Part shown: positions 43,135 through 51,854 of the stretch, in pieces
Numbering within the stretch: the stretch's first letter is position 1
How the letters are laid out: each line of letters begins with the position of its first letter
Assembly: GCA_045595165.1 (NCBI GenBank)
Contig: JAZNZY010000023.1
Coordinates: 30,566 to 94,565 of the forward strand
Direction of reading: 5' to 3'
Source: SFLA01 sp045595165
Lineage (GTDB): Bacteria > Bacillota > Clostridia > Oscillospirales > CAG-382
Length of the DNA: 64,000 nt
Program-made: the position numbers and the translations under genes
Notes under the pieces: model-generated
The model's database searches: none
Seen by the model: only the letters and a program-made list of their open reading frames with translations
What the model was told of the DNA's origin: nothing

Positions 43135-43172
43135 ATCACCCCAAGAAGTCTACGACTTCTCGGGGACCCCGA
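43135..43172 (-). repeat. Third copy of the dispersed hairpin element
   Basis: Read leftward it matches the 40-bp units at 201-280 with a few changes (TCGGGGTCCCCGAGAAGTC, then a short loop and GACTTCTTGGGGTGAT). It lies directly beyond the terminator hairpin at 43177-43203. Confidence 0.65.
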
Positions 43173-43176
43173 ATTA

Positions 43177-43203
43177 AAAGCTGTCCGCAAGGACAGCTTT
43201 TTG
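43177..43203 (+). terminator. Bidirectional terminator between the ygjV-like gene and hisIE
   Basis: AAAAGCTGTCC, loop GCA, GGACAGCTTTT, then TT. It serves the rightward gene; the leftward histidine operon also ends here. Confidence 0.8.
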
Positions 43204-43205
43204 TA

Positions 43206-43853
43206 TCAAGTCATTTTTTCTTGTTTAACTTTATGGTCTATAACGTGGCGGGATGCAAGCTCGTTTTTGATATCGTCAACGGTAATACCCATCTCTGTCA
43301 TAAGCACCATAACGTGGTAGGCAAGATCGGCGATTTCATATACCGTTTCCCGCTTGTCATCAGCCTTTGCGGCAATAATGACTTCGGTGGTTTCTTCGCC
43401 AACCTTTTTAAGAATTTTATCAATTCCTTTTTGGAAAAGATACGTGGTATACGAGCCTTCGGGAAGTTTTTCTTTTCTGTCAAGAAGCAGACCGTACAGC
43501 CCTTCCATAGAAAACTTTTCCGCTTCCTCAGAAACCAGCAGGGGAGTGTTGAAGCAGGATTCAGCTCCCGTATGGCAGGCGGGACCGTCCTTGTTCACTT
43601 TTACTACCAAAGCGTCCATATCGCAATCTGCGGTTACAGAAACTATATGCTGATAGTTTCCGCTGGTTTCGCCCTTAAGCCACAGACATTGTCTGGAACG
43701 GCTGTAAAAGCAGGTAAGCCGCTTTTCCAAAGAGATTTCCAGACTTTCCTTGTTCATATACGCAAGGGTAAGCACGTCGCCGCTTGTATTATCGACTATA
43801 ATTGCGGGAATCAGCCCGTCTTTATCAAATTTAAGCTGTTCGATATTTGTCAT
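43206..43853 (-). CDS. hisIE: Bifunctional phosphoribosyl-AMP cyclohydrolase / phosphoribosyl-ATP pyrophosphatase
   Basis: Fused HisI and HisE catalyse steps 2 and 3 of histidine synthesis. The protein is 215 residues. The HisI part (about 1-112) shows the metal sites D-C-D-M-D-A and C-H-T-G-A-E-S-C. The HisE part (about 115-205) shows K-K-V-G-E-E-T-T-E-V-I-I-A-A-K and D-L-A-Y-H-V-M-V-L-M. It is the last gene of the leftward his operon and overlaps hisF by one base. Confidence 0.96.
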   Translation of the reverse strand: MTNIEQLKFDKDGLIPAIIVDNTSGDVLTLAYMNKESLEISLEKRLTCFYSRSRQCLWLKGETSGNYQHIVSVTADCDMDALVVKVNKDGPACHTGAESCFNTPLLVSEEAEKFSMEGLYGLLLDRKEKLPEGSYTTYLFQKGIDKILKKVGEETTEVIIAAKADDKRETVYEIADLAYHVMVLMTEMGITVDDIKNELASRHVIDHKVKQEKMT

Positions 43854-44611
43854 TACAATCTCACCTCAATATCATTTTCTCTTAAGGTCTGCTTAAGATC
43901 CTGAATTTTTACTTCTCCGAAGTGGAAAATAGAAGCCGCAAGACCTGCGTCAACGCCGGGAAGCGTCTTGAACAGCTTTACGAAATCCTCTTTGCACCCC
44001 GCGCCGCCTGATGCGATAACGGGCACGGAAACGGCGTTGCAGACCGCTTCCAGCATTTCGAGATCAAATCCGTTTTTCACGCCGTCGGTATCAATGGAGT
44101 TTACCACCACTTCGCCTGCGCCGCTTGCAACGCATTTTTTTATCCAGCTTATAGCTTCCATTCCTGTGTTTTCTCTGCCGCCTTTGGCAAAAACACGGAA
44201 CACGCCGTTAACTCTTTTAATATCAACAGAAAGCACCACGCATTGATCACCGTACTTTCTTGCAGCAGCGCTAATAAGGCTCGAATCCTTTATCGCGCCC
44301 GAATTAACGCTTACTTTATCCGCGCCGCATTTTAACACTCTGTCAAAATCATCGGTGGTATTTATCCCGCCTCCTACCGTAAGAGGAATAAATATAGTGC
44401 TTGCTACTTCCGTAAGTATATCGGTGAAAAGTTTTCTGCCCTCGGCAGAAGCGGTTATATCGTAGAACACCAATTCATCAGCCATATTATCGCTGTAAAA
44501 CTTCGCCAATTCCACGGGAGAGGAAACGTCGGAAAGTCCTTCGAAATTAATGCCCTTTACCACACGACCGTTTTTTACATCAAGGCAGGGAATAATACGT
44601 TTTGTTATCAT
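43853..44611 (-). CDS. hisF: Imidazole glycerol phosphate synthase, cyclase subunit
   Basis: HisF uses ammonia from HisH to form imidazole glycerol phosphate and AICAR. The 252-residue (beta/alpha)8 barrel begins with R-I-I-P-C-L-D-V-K-N-G-R-V-V-K-G; the catalytic Asp11 is in this motif and the second catalytic Asp is in N-S-I-D-T-D-G. The phosphate-binding G-G-G-I and A-S-G-G-A-G loops are visible. It overlaps hisA by 4 bases. Confidence 0.97.
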   Translation of the reverse strand: MITKRIIPCLDVKNGRVVKGINFEGLSDVSSPVELAKFYSDNMADELVFYDITASAEGRKLFTDILTEVASTIFIPLTVGGGINTTDDFDRVLKCGADKVSVNSGAIKDSSLISAAARKYGDQCVVLSVDIKRVNGVFRVFAKGGRENTGMEAISWIKKCVASGAGEVVVNSIDTDGVKNGFDLEMLEAVCNAVSVPVIASGGAGCKEDFVKLFKTLPGVDAGLAASIFHFGEVKIQDLKQTLRENDIEVRL

Positions 44612-45321
44612 TTTGCCACCTCAACCGCTTTTTTAAGATCAATTGCACCGGTGTAATACGCTTTTCCGATTATCGCGCCGTAAATGCCCATTTCTTTGAG
44701 TGCTCGTATATCTTCAATGCTTGAAACACCGCCGGACGCAATAATATCTATTGTGAACGTATCCGATATCTCTTTATAAAGTCCGCGGTTTGTGCCTTGC
44801 ATGGCACCGTCCTTGGAAATATCTGTGCAAATCACCGCAGAAACACCGAGAGAAGTCATTTCTTCAAAGAAATCCTTAGCAGTTATGTCCGATACCTCAG
44901 TCCAGCCTTTAATTGCAACGCATCCGTCTTTTAAGTCAACGCCTACTGCTATCTTGTTTCCGTGCTTTTCAAGAGCATTTTGCAAAAACGCCTTGTCGGT
45001 TACCGCGGCTGTACCCAAAATTACTCTGTCAACACCTGCGTTAATATATGCATCTACAGTGTTTATGTTTCTTATACCGCCGCCAACCTCAACAAAACCG
45101 CCGAATGCAGTACATATTTTTTCAATGGTGCTTTGGTTTGCGGGAACACCGCTTTTTGCGCCCTCAAGATCAACCAGATGTATATGCTTTGCACCGCAGG
45201 CTTTAAAATCCTCGGCGACGGAAACGGGGTTTTCGTTGTATACCGTCATCTGCGCGTAATCACCTTTATATAAGCGTACCGCTTTACCGTTAAACAGGTC
45301 TATTGCCGGAAATATATTCAT
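44608..45321 (-). CDS. hisA: ProFAR isomerase (phosphoribosylformimino-5-aminoimidazole carboxamide ribotide isomerase)
   Basis: HisA catalyses the fourth step of histidine synthesis. The 237-residue (beta/alpha)8 barrel shares the half-barrel signatures of HisF: I-F-P-A-I-D-L-F-N-G-K-A-V-R near the start, V-G-G-G-I-R in the middle and C-T-D-I-S-K-D-G-A-M then A-S-G-G-V-S in the second half. The catalytic Asp8 and Asp of T-D-I-S-K-D-G are in place. Confidence 0.97.
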   Translation of the reverse strand: MNIFPAIDLFNGKAVRLYKGDYAQMTVYNENPVSVAEDFKACGAKHIHLVDLEGAKSGVPANQSTIEKICTAFGGFVEVGGGIRNINTVDAYINAGVDRVILGTAAVTDKAFLQNALEKHGNKIAVGVDLKDGCVAIKGWTEVSDITAKDFFEEMTSLGVSAVICTDISKDGAMQGTNRGLYKEISDTFTIDIIASGGVSSIEDIRALKEMGIYGAIIGKAYYTGAIDLKKAVEVAK

Positions 45322-45327
45322 TTTTTA

Positions 45328-45945
45328 TTAAACCTGCCCTTCTTCACAAAACGCTTTAAGTATTTTAAGTCCCGCATCGCCGCTTTTTTCGGGGTGGAAC
45401 TGGCAACCGTAAATGTTTTCTTTTTCAACTGCAGCTGTAACCGTAAATTCGTATTCCGATGTTGCAGCCAAAGAATCTTCACAGCTTACCGCGCAAAAAG
45501 AATGAACGAAATAAACGTAATCGCCCTCGACGGTGTTTTTCATCAACTTACTGTTTTTGTTTGAAATATGAAGCTTGTTCCAGCCCATATGGGGTAACTT
45601 GAGCGTTTGAGTATACTTACTCATAGGTACTACTGCGCCTTTTAAAAGTCCCAGTCCGTCGTGCTCGCCGTATTCATAGCTCTTTTCAAAAAGAAGCTGC
45701 ATACCAAGGCAAATTCCCAAAAGGGGAGTGCCGTCAGCCGCTTTTTGCTTTACAAACTCATCAAGCCCGCTTTCCCGTAGCTTTTTTATGGCATCTCCGA
45801 AAGCACCCACACCGGGTAATATTAACTTATCTGCTTCTTTGAGCAAATCTTCATCAGCAGAAATAAACACCTTTTCACCGATTGCGGATATGGATGATGC
45901 AAGAGAAAACAAGTTTCCCACACCGTAATCAATTATACCGATCAT
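45328..45945 (-). CDS. hisH: Imidazole glycerol phosphate synthase, glutamine amidotransferase subunit
   Basis: HisH is the class I glutaminase partner of HisF. The 205-residue protein has the catalytic nucleophile Cys79 in L-L-G-I-C-L-G-M-Q and His184/Glu186 in Q-F-H-P-E-K-S. The Y-G-V-G-N-L-F-S segment near the start is typical. It lies 6 bases before hisA and overlaps hisB by one base. Confidence 0.97.
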   Translation of the reverse strand: MIGIIDYGVGNLFSLASSISAIGEKVFISADEDLLKEADKLILPGVGAFGDAIKKLRESGLDEFVKQKAADGTPLLGICLGMQLLFEKSYEYGEHDGLGLLKGAVVPMSKYTQTLKLPHMGWNKLHISNKNSKLMKNTVEGDYVYFVHSFCAVSCEDSLAATSEYEFTVTAAVEKENIYGCQFHPEKSGDAGLKILKAFCEEGQV

Positions 45946-46532
45946 TATAAAACTCCCTTTGTGGATGGTATTTCGTCCTTGGCTTCGAGATTTATTGCCA
46001 CAGCCTGCTTTAACGTTCTGGCAACGGATTTGAACGCACCTTCAACTATGTGGTGAGAATTCTTTCCGTCCAGCTTTCGTATGTGCAGACTCATTTGGCA
46101 GTTTCTGACAAAAGCGAGGAAAAACTCTTCTACAAGCTCGGTATCAAAGGATCCGATCTTTTGAGTGGGAATATCCAGATCATAACACAAACAGCACCGT
46201 CCGCTTATATCGACTGCGGTAAGTATGAGTGTTTCGTCCATAGGAAGTATAAAGCTACCATAACGGTTAATACCCTTTTTGTCACTTAACGCTTTTTCAA
46301 ATGCTTGACCCAGACAAATGCCGATATCCTCTGCGGAATGATGAAAATCTACGTCAATATCTCCCTTGCAGGTAACATTTAGATCAAATCTTCCGTGGGA
46401 AGCGAATAAAGTCAGCATGTGGTTTAAAAATCCGCAACCGGTATCTACCATGCTTTTACCCGTACCGTCCAGATTAAGATAAAGAGAAATATCCGTTTCT
46501 TTGGTTTTTCTGTTTATGGTTACGTTTCTCAT
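45945..46532 (-). CDS. hisB: Imidazoleglycerol-phosphate dehydratase
   Basis: HisB dehydrates imidazole glycerol phosphate to imidazole acetol phosphate. The 195-residue protein is the monofunctional form without the phosphatase domain of E. coli HisB. Metal-site motifs are G-F-L-N-H-M-L, D-V-D-F-H-H-S-A-E-D and, later, S-H-H-I-V-E-G-A-F-K. A separate histidinol-phosphate phosphatase is therefore needed and is not in this operon. Confidence 0.97.
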   Translation of the reverse strand: MRNVTINRKTKETDISLYLNLDGTGKSMVDTGCGFLNHMLTLFASHGRFDLNVTCKGDIDVDFHHSAEDIGICLGQAFEKALSDKKGINRYGSFILPMDETLILTAVDISGRCCLCYDLDIPTQKIGSFDTELVEEFFLAFVRNCQMSLHIRKLDGKNSHHIVEGAFKSVARTLKQAVAINLEAKDEIPSTKGVL

Positions 46533-47596
46533 TGCTTTCCTCCAAAAAGGATTTCCTTCACTGTGTCTATAAAAATTGACATTTGCTCCGGCGTTCCGAT
46601 AGTAATACGGTTGAATTCTTTAATTCTCTCGTTTCCGAAATGCCGTACGAGAATGCCGTGTTCCTTTAGTTTAAAGTATAGCTCTTCTCCGTTTATCAGG
46701 TCGCTTTTTGCAAAAATGAAATTCGCATTGCTTTCAAGCACCGTAAAACCGATATCCTCAAGCTGTTTTTTCGTCCAATCCCGTGTGGATGCTATCTCGC
46801 GACATTTTTCCATATAGTAATCATCGTTGTCTACCGTGGCTTCGCCCAGCTTCATCGTAATACGGTTGATATCGTAGGGATTGGTAGAATACTTTATCTT
46901 TTCAAGGTCTTCAATAAGACCTTTACAGCCAAAAGCGTATCCCAGTCTTCCTCCCGCAAGACAGCGGGATTTTGAAAAGGTGCGTACTACCAGGAGATTA
47001 TCGTATTTTTCGGTCAGCTTGTAACAGCTTTCACCGCCGAAATCAACGTACGCCTCGTCAATAAGAACGACGTTATCGGGATTACTTTTGACAATTTCTT
47101 CGATCTGCCAAAGGGGGAGGGAAATTCCCGTCGGCGCGTTGGGATTTGCGATGGCAATAAACTTGTTTATCCCCGTGTAATCCGTATAATCAACGGTAAA
47201 ATCTTCTTTTAACGGGATACGGGTAAATTCAATGCCGTGAAGCTGTGCAAAAACCGAATAAAATCCATAGGTTATATCGGGAAACACAGCTCCGCTTTCT
47301 TTTGCGAAAGCAAAAAAAGCAAAATTCAGAATATCGTCCGATCCGTTGGAAAGGAAAATATTTTCGGTATCCATTCCGTAAAGACCCGCCAGCTTTTCCT
47401 TCAGCGCCTTGCAGGTAGGATCGGAATACAACCGCAGATCAGCTATATGGTTTTTGTTTATTGCATCCAAAACCCTTGGCGCGGGGGGATAAGGGGATTC
47501 GTTTGTATTTAACTTTATATATTTCATATCCCTTGGCTGCTCGCCGGGAACGTAAGCATTGGTGCTTTGCAGACACTTGTTAAGAAAACGGCTCAT
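46529..47596 (-). CDS. hisC: Histidinol-phosphate aminotransferase
   Basis: A pyridoxal-phosphate class I/II aminotransferase that converts imidazole acetol phosphate to histidinol phosphate. The 355-residue protein has L-N-T-N-E-S-P-Y-P near residue 30, A-N-P-N-A-P-T-G-I in the middle and the PLP-lysine motif R-T-F-S-K-S-R-C-L-A-G-G-R-L-G-Y. The start has GAGGA 6 bases upstream. It overlaps hisB by 4 bases. Confidence 0.96.
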   Translation of the reverse strand: MSRFLNKCLQSTNAYVPGEQPRDMKYIKLNTNESPYPPAPRVLDAINKNHIADLRLYSDPTCKALKEKLAGLYGMDTENIFLSNGSDDILNFAFFAFAKESGAVFPDITYGFYSVFAQLHGIEFTRIPLKEDFTVDYTDYTGINKFIAIANPNAPTGISLPLWQIEEIVKSNPDNVVLIDEAYVDFGGESCYKLTEKYDNLLVVRTFSKSRCLAGGRLGYAFGCKGLIEDLEKIKYSTNPYDINRITMKLGEATVDNDDYYMEKCREIASTRDWTKKQLEDIGFTVLESNANFIFAKSDLINGEELYFKLKEHGILVRHFGNERIKEFNRITIGTPEQMSIFIDTVKEILFGGKQ

Positions 47597-47598
47597 AA

Positions 47599-48873
47599 TT
47601 ATTCCTCAATACGTACGGTAACGCTTTTTGCGTGGGCGTCGAGCCCCTCTTTTTTTGCAAAGTAAGCGACTTTTTCTCCTATCCTTGCCAACGCGTCGCC
47701 GGTGTAATAGGTGAACTGGGACTTTTTAATAAAATCATCAACGGAAAGGGGACTGGAAAACCTTGCAGTACCGCCCGTAGGTAACGTATGGTTGGGACCC
47801 GCAAAATAATCTCCCAACGCCTCGGGACAGTTTCTCCCCATAAATACGCTTCCCGCGTTGGTAATCTTATCAAGAATGTCAAATGGATTGTCTACCATCA
47901 ACTCAAGATGCTCGGGTGCAATTATGTTCGAAACCTTGATAGCATCGTTAAGGTTATCGGTTACGATTATCTTTCCGTAATTATCAATAGATCTTCTTGC
48001 TATTTCCAGTCTGGGCAGAACAGCTAATTGCTTTTCAATTTCTGCCTGCGTTGCCTTTGCCAGATCCATACTGTCGGTTACGAGAACGGCGCTGGCATTT
48101 GCATCGTGCTCTGCTTGGGAAAGAAGATCAGCCGCCGCGTGGGAAGGAACGCTGTTTTTATCTGCGATTATCAGAATTTCGCTGGGCCCTGCAATCATAT
48201 CAATAGATACCTGACCGTAAACCTGCTTTTTCGCCTCTGCAACGAATGCGTTACCGGGCCCTACGATTTTATCCACCTTGGGTATAGTTTCGGTGCCGTA
48301 TGCAAGAGCGGCTATCGCCTGCGCTCCGCCAACCTTGAATATACGGTCAACGCCTGCAATCTTCGCGGCGGCGAGTATTACGGGATTAACCTTTCCGTCC
48401 TTGGAGGGGGGAGTAGTCATAACGATTTCGGGGCATCCTGCGATCTTTGCGGGAATACTGTCCATAAGAACGGTGGAGGGATACGCCGCCGTTCCTCCGG
48501 GAACGTAAAGTCCCACCTTTTCAATGGGAGTTATCTTTTGTCCGATAACAATGCCGTCATTTTCGCTTATTATAAAGCTGTTGCGCACCTGCTTCTGATG
48601 AAAAGCTCTGATGTTTTCAGCGGCTTCACACAGTATATCAAGAAATTCGTCTTCAACAATCGCAAATGCTTTTTCAATTTCTTCGGCGCTTACTTCGATA
48701 GAGTCGAGCACGGCTTTATCAAACTTTTCTGTATATTCCAAAACTGCTTTATCGCCGTTTTTTCTTACGTTGGATATAATCTCTCTTACGGGCTCAGCCA
48801 CGCTTGTAATATATTCCTGGCGTTCAAATATTTTATCGGCAGGTATTTTGCCGTATTCATATATGCGTATCAT
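47599..48873 (-). CDS. hisD: Histidinol dehydrogenase
   Basis: HisD carries out the last two oxidations from histidinol to histidine using NAD and zinc. The 424-residue protein has the family's P-G-G-T-A-A-Y-P-S-T-V-L-M, G-P-G-N-A-F-V-A-E-A-K, D-M-I-A-G-P-S-E-I and G-P-N-H-T-L-P-T-G-G-T-A-R motifs. It overlaps hisG by 4 bases and lies 2 bases before hisC. Confidence 0.97.
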   Translation of the reverse strand: MIRIYEYGKIPADKIFERQEYITSVAEPVREIISNVRKNGDKAVLEYTEKFDKAVLDSIEVSAEEIEKAFAIVEDEFLDILCEAAENIRAFHQKQVRNSFIISENDGIVIGQKITPIEKVGLYVPGGTAAYPSTVLMDSIPAKIAGCPEIVMTTPPSKDGKVNPVILAAAKIAGVDRIFKVGGAQAIAALAYGTETIPKVDKIVGPGNAFVAEAKKQVYGQVSIDMIAGPSEILIIADKNSVPSHAAADLLSQAEHDANASAVLVTDSMDLAKATQAEIEKQLAVLPRLEIARRSIDNYGKIIVTDNLNDAIKVSNIIAPEHLELMVDNPFDILDKITNAGSVFMGRNCPEALGDYFAGPNHTLPTGGTARFSSPLSVDDFIKKSQFTYYTGDALARIGEKVAYFAKKEGLDAHAKSVTVRIEE

Positions 48874-49508
48874 TTACTTTCCACCTGTTTTGCTATTTTG
48901 TTAACTATGGCTTCAATTTCTTCGTTTTTAAATTTATATCCCGCTTTGTTTACGATAAGTCTTGCGCTTATGGGGACAACATCTTCTACAACTTCAAGAT
49001 TATTTGCCATTAAGGTACTGCCCGTTTCAACAATATCAACGATAACGTCGGATAAATCCAGAATAGGCGCAAGCTCTATGGAACCATTAAGGTTGATGAT
49101 ATCGATATCGCGGCACTTCTTGTCATAAAAGCATTGGGTGATATAAGGGAACTTGGTTGCCACGCGGAGTGTGGATTCTCTTGAATCAGTAAACCCTTTT
49201 TTAGCCGCAACAGCCATTCTGCATTTGCCGATATTCAAATCCAGCAATTCGTATACGTCGGGACGGTATTCAAGAATAATGTCCTTTCCCGCAACTCCGA
49301 TATCCGCCGCACCGCGTTCAACGTAGATAGCAACGTCGGAGGGTTTTACCCAAAAATAACGTATACATTTTTCTTCGTTTTCGAATACCAGCTTTCTGTT
49401 GGTTTCTTCAATGGAGGGACATTCATAGCCTGCCGCCTTGAACATACCGTATACTTTTTCTCCCAGTCTTCCCTTGGGCAAGGCGATATTAACTGTTTTC
49501 TTCAACAA
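48870..49508 (-). CDS. hisG: ATP phosphoribosyltransferase, short form
   Basis: HisG starts the pathway by joining ATP and PRPP. The 212-residue protein is the short form, without the C-terminal regulatory domain, so activity and histidine feedback need HisZ. It begins N-I-A-L-P-K-G-R-L-G and has the PRPP-binding segment D-I-V-E-T-G-S-T-L. It overlaps hisZ by 20 bases. Confidence 0.96.
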   Translation of the reverse strand: MLKKTVNIALPKGRLGEKVYGMFKAAGYECPSIEETNRKLVFENEEKCIRYFWVKPSDVAIYVERGAADIGVAGKDIILEYRPDVYELLDLNIGKCRMAVAAKKGFTDSRESTLRVATKFPYITQCFYDKKCRDIDIINLNGSIELAPILDLSDVIVDIVETGSTLMANNLEVVEDVVPISARLIVNKAGYKFKNEEIEAIVNKIAKQVESK

Positions 49509-50595
49509 GACTTACAACTCCATTCTCTGCTTTGTAAAGCTTCTTCCAGGTTTTGCCTGAGGGCAGGGTAGAGGTAACGAGGAAAGAGCCTTGCTCGGAA
49601 AGCTTGCGTGTAAAGCGGATCAGCTCCTCGGTATCGTAATTCTCACCCTTCAGCACCACCGCGTCGATCACAGTACCGTTCCCGCTTTGTTCAAACCTTT
49701 CCAGAAGATCGGTGTATACCGCGAACCCGATCGCCTTACTTTTTCTGCCCATCTTTTTAAGCAGTTTATCGTATTGTCCGCCGGAAAGTATTCCTGCGGG
49801 AATTCCGCTTATATATCCTTTAAATACCACACCGCTGTAATATTTCAGATCACTGCCTACCGAAAAATCTATTTTTACGTTATCTTCAAAACCGCAGTCC
49901 TTTAAAATACTGTATAGCGAGATCAGCTCGTTCAGCGCGTTTATTTCGTTATCTTCGGTTAAATACCCCGCAAGACCTTCTTTAATTGCTTCGGGTTTTC
50001 CGGAGAAGGATATGAGTGCATTCAGCTTTTCGGTTTTGAATTTATCAAGCCCCAATGCGTTGCACAGAGAAACGAGCTCGTGGCTGTTTTTGGATTGCAG
50101 GCATTGAAGTATCTTGTCAGCTTTTGCATTGGAAGGCAGTGTGTTTTTCAACACGTTGCTTATCAATCCCATATGGGATATATCCAAAATAAAATTCGGT
50201 GATATGGCGTTAAGGCTTTTGGCGGCAAGCAGGACTACTTCGGAAATTTCATATTTTCCGAGATCACCCACGCATTCCAATCCCGTTTGCATAATTTCTC
50301 GGAAGGAATGAGTTCCGCCGCTGACACGGTAAACGTTTTCGTTGTAATACACCTTCTGAACTTCCCCCGTTATATCGGGAACGTTTTTAATAATGGAGAG
50401 CGTAACGTCGGGCTTCATGGCAAGAAGCCTGCCGCTTCTGTCTGTGAATGTGATCACCTCGTCGGAAATAAGAAAGTCCTTGTTGTTGACGTAAAGATCG
50501 TATTCCTCAAACCTGCTCATTTTGTAACGGGTGTATCCGTATCCTTCATATAATTCTCTTAAAGCAAACACTGCTTGTTCGTCGCGGCGCATCAT
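49489..50595 (-). CDS. hisZ: ATP phosphoribosyltransferase regulatory subunit
   Basis: HisZ is a catalytically inactive paralogue of histidyl-tRNA synthetase that assembles with short HisG. The 368-residue protein shows class II synthetase-like segments: F-E-E-Y-D-L-Y near the start, T-F-T-D-R-S-G-R-L-L-A-M-K-P-D-V-T near residue 45, and Y-Y-S-G-V-V-F-K-G-Y late. The C-terminal anticodon-binding domain is absent, as expected. It directly follows the yerC-type regulator gene. Confidence 0.93.
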   Translation of the reverse strand: MMRRDEQAVFALRELYEGYGYTRYKMSRFEEYDLYVNNKDFLISDEVITFTDRSGRLLAMKPDVTLSIIKNVPDITGEVQKVYYNENVYRVSGGTHSFREIMQTGLECVGDLGKYEISEVVLLAAKSLNAISPNFILDISHMGLISNVLKNTLPSNAKADKILQCLQSKNSHELVSLCNALGLDKFKTEKLNALISFSGKPEAIKEGLAGYLTEDNEINALNELISLYSILKDCGFEDNVKIDFSVGSDLKYYSGVVFKGYISGIPAGILSGGQYDKLLKKMGRKSKAIGFAVYTDLLERFEQSGNGTVIDAVVLKGENYDTEELIRFTRKLSEQGSFLVTSTLPSGKTWKKLYKAENGVVSLVEENS

Positions 50596-50891
50596 TATAT
50601 TTTATCTCCGGTTCTTTTCATTCTGTCAAGTACAATACGGTATCCGTCGCTGTAATTCAGGCATTTGTTAACTCTGCTTATGGTAGCCGAGCTTGCACCC
50701 GTATCGCAGGAAACGTCATTGTAATTTTTTCCCTCATCAAGCTGGCGGGCAACAAGAAATCTTTGCGATATCGCTTCCAATTCCTTTACTGTGCAAATAT
50801 CCTCGAAGAATTTATAACACTCCTCGGGATTTTCAAGAGAGAGTATAGCACGGAACAAAGCGTCGGTTTCGGGATTTCGTATGGATTTCAT
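50595..50891 (-). CDS. hisR: TrpR-family (YerC/YecD) regulator, probable histidine repressor
   Basis: A 98-residue DNA-binding protein of the TrpR/YerC-YecD group. The helix-turn-helix region reads S-A-T-I-S-R-V-N-K-C-L (about residues 68-78), preceded by A-I-S-Q-R-F-L-V-A-R-Q-L. Proteins of this type have been proposed as histidine-responsive repressors (HisR) of his operons in Firmicutes. Here it is the first gene of the his operon and an 18-bp palindrome lies in its promoter, which fits autoregulation by histidine. The symbol hisR is given on that basis. Confidence 0.88.
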   Translation of the reverse strand: MKSIRNPETDALFRAILSLENPEECYKFFEDICTVKELEAISQRFLVARQLDEGKNYNDVSCDTGASSATISRVNKCLNYSDGYRIVLDRMKRTGDKI

Positions 50892-50922
50892 TCAGTTCAC
50901 ACCTTAAAAACGAATTTTTGCC

Positions 50923-50951
50923 ATTTTAACACTTTAGCGCGCTAAAGTCAA
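50923..50951 (-). promoter_or_regulatory. Promoter of the histidine operon
   Basis: Read leftward: TTGACT at 50951-50946, a 17-bp spacer and TAAAAT at 50928-50923, with TGT before the -10 box. The spacer is filled by the palindrome at 50931-50948. Confidence 0.85.
50931..50948. promoter_or_regulatory. Palindromic operator in the his promoter
   Basis: ACTTTAGCGCGCTAAAGT is a perfect 18-bp palindrome. It covers part of the -35 box and nearly the whole spacer of the his promoter, so a bound repressor would block RNA polymerase. The most likely ligand is the TrpR-family protein encoded by the first gene. Confidence 0.8.
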
Positions 50952-51024
50952 TAGGAAAATGAAAATATTATATTTTATACAATAATCGCTCCGAAAACCA
51001 ATAAAATAAAGTCAATTTAACATC

Positions 51025-51053
51025 TTGATTTTTTTACACTTTGGCAATATAAT
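51025..51053 (+). promoter_or_regulatory. Promoter of the proline operon
   Basis: TTGATT at 51025-51030, a 17-bp spacer and TATAAT at 51048-51053. The GGAGG ribosome site of proB follows at about 51075. Confidence 0.85.
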
Positions 51054-51086
51054 AAGATGAAAAAATATTCAACGGAGGGAAATATT

Positions 51087-51854
51087 ATGCGAATAGTAAT
51101 TAAGATAGGAACAAGCACCCTTGCGCACCCTACGGGGCATCTTAATATCCGCCGCGTAGAAGAGATGTGTAAGATCATAAGCGATATGAAAAACGCGGGA
51201 AATAAGGTCATATTGGTTTCCTCCGGTGCTATCGGAATGGGCGTAGGCAAATTAGGGCTTTCCTCCCGCCCTTCGGATATTCCCACAAAGCAGGCTGCTG
51301 CGGCTGTCGGTCAATGCGAACTTATGTATACATATGACAGAATATTCAGCCAGTATCATCATACCGTAGCACAGCTTCTTATTACTGGTGAAGACGTTAA
51401 AAACGAAATCCGTCATAATAATTTCAACAACACCTTGGAGCGCCTGCTTGAATTAAATGCGATTCCAGTTATAAACGAAAACGATACAGTCGCTACCGAG
51501 GAAATAGTTATCGGTGATAACGATACGCTGGCGGCGATCGTCGCTTGCTCGGTCAAAGCCGATAAGCTCGTATTACTTTCGGATATTGACGGACTGTATA
51601 CCGCAGATCCTCATACCGACCCCGATGCACGCCTTATATCTGTAGTAAACGATCTCGACGATACTATTCTTTCTCTTGCGGGCGGGGCAGCATCCGATCA
51701 AGGCACCGGCGGTATGGTAACCAAGCTTCAAGCCGCCAAGATATGTATGGAATGCGGTTGTGAAATGATAATCACCAACGGAAGCCATCCCGAGAATTTG
51801 TATGATATTCTGGACGGAAAGACCGTAGGCACCACTTTTACGGAGAAAAAATAA
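51087..51854 (+). CDS. proB: Glutamate 5-kinase
   Basis: ProB phosphorylates glutamate in the first step of proline synthesis. The 255-residue protein is an amino-acid-kinase domain only: K-I-G-T-S-T-L near the start, L-V-S-S-G-A-I-G-M-G, I-N-E-N-D-T-V-A and G-T-G-G-M-V-T-K-L. The C-terminal PUA domain found in longer ProB proteins is missing, and a stop codon follows cleanly. ATG 51087 has GGAGG upstream, whereas the longer frame starts inside the -10 region. It overlaps proA by one base. Confidence 0.96.
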   Translation: MRIVIKIGTSTLAHPTGHLNIRRVEEMCKIISDMKNAGNKVILVSSGAIGMGVGKLGLSSRPSDIPTKQAAAAVGQCELMYTYDRIFSQYHHTVAQLLITGEDVKNEIRHNNFNNTLERLLELNAIPVINENDTVATEEIVIGDNDTLAAIVACSVKADKLVLLSDIDGLYTADPHTDPDARLISVVNDLDDTILSLAGGAASDQGTGGMVTKLQAAKICMECGCEMIITNGSHPENLYDILDGKTVGTTFTEKK

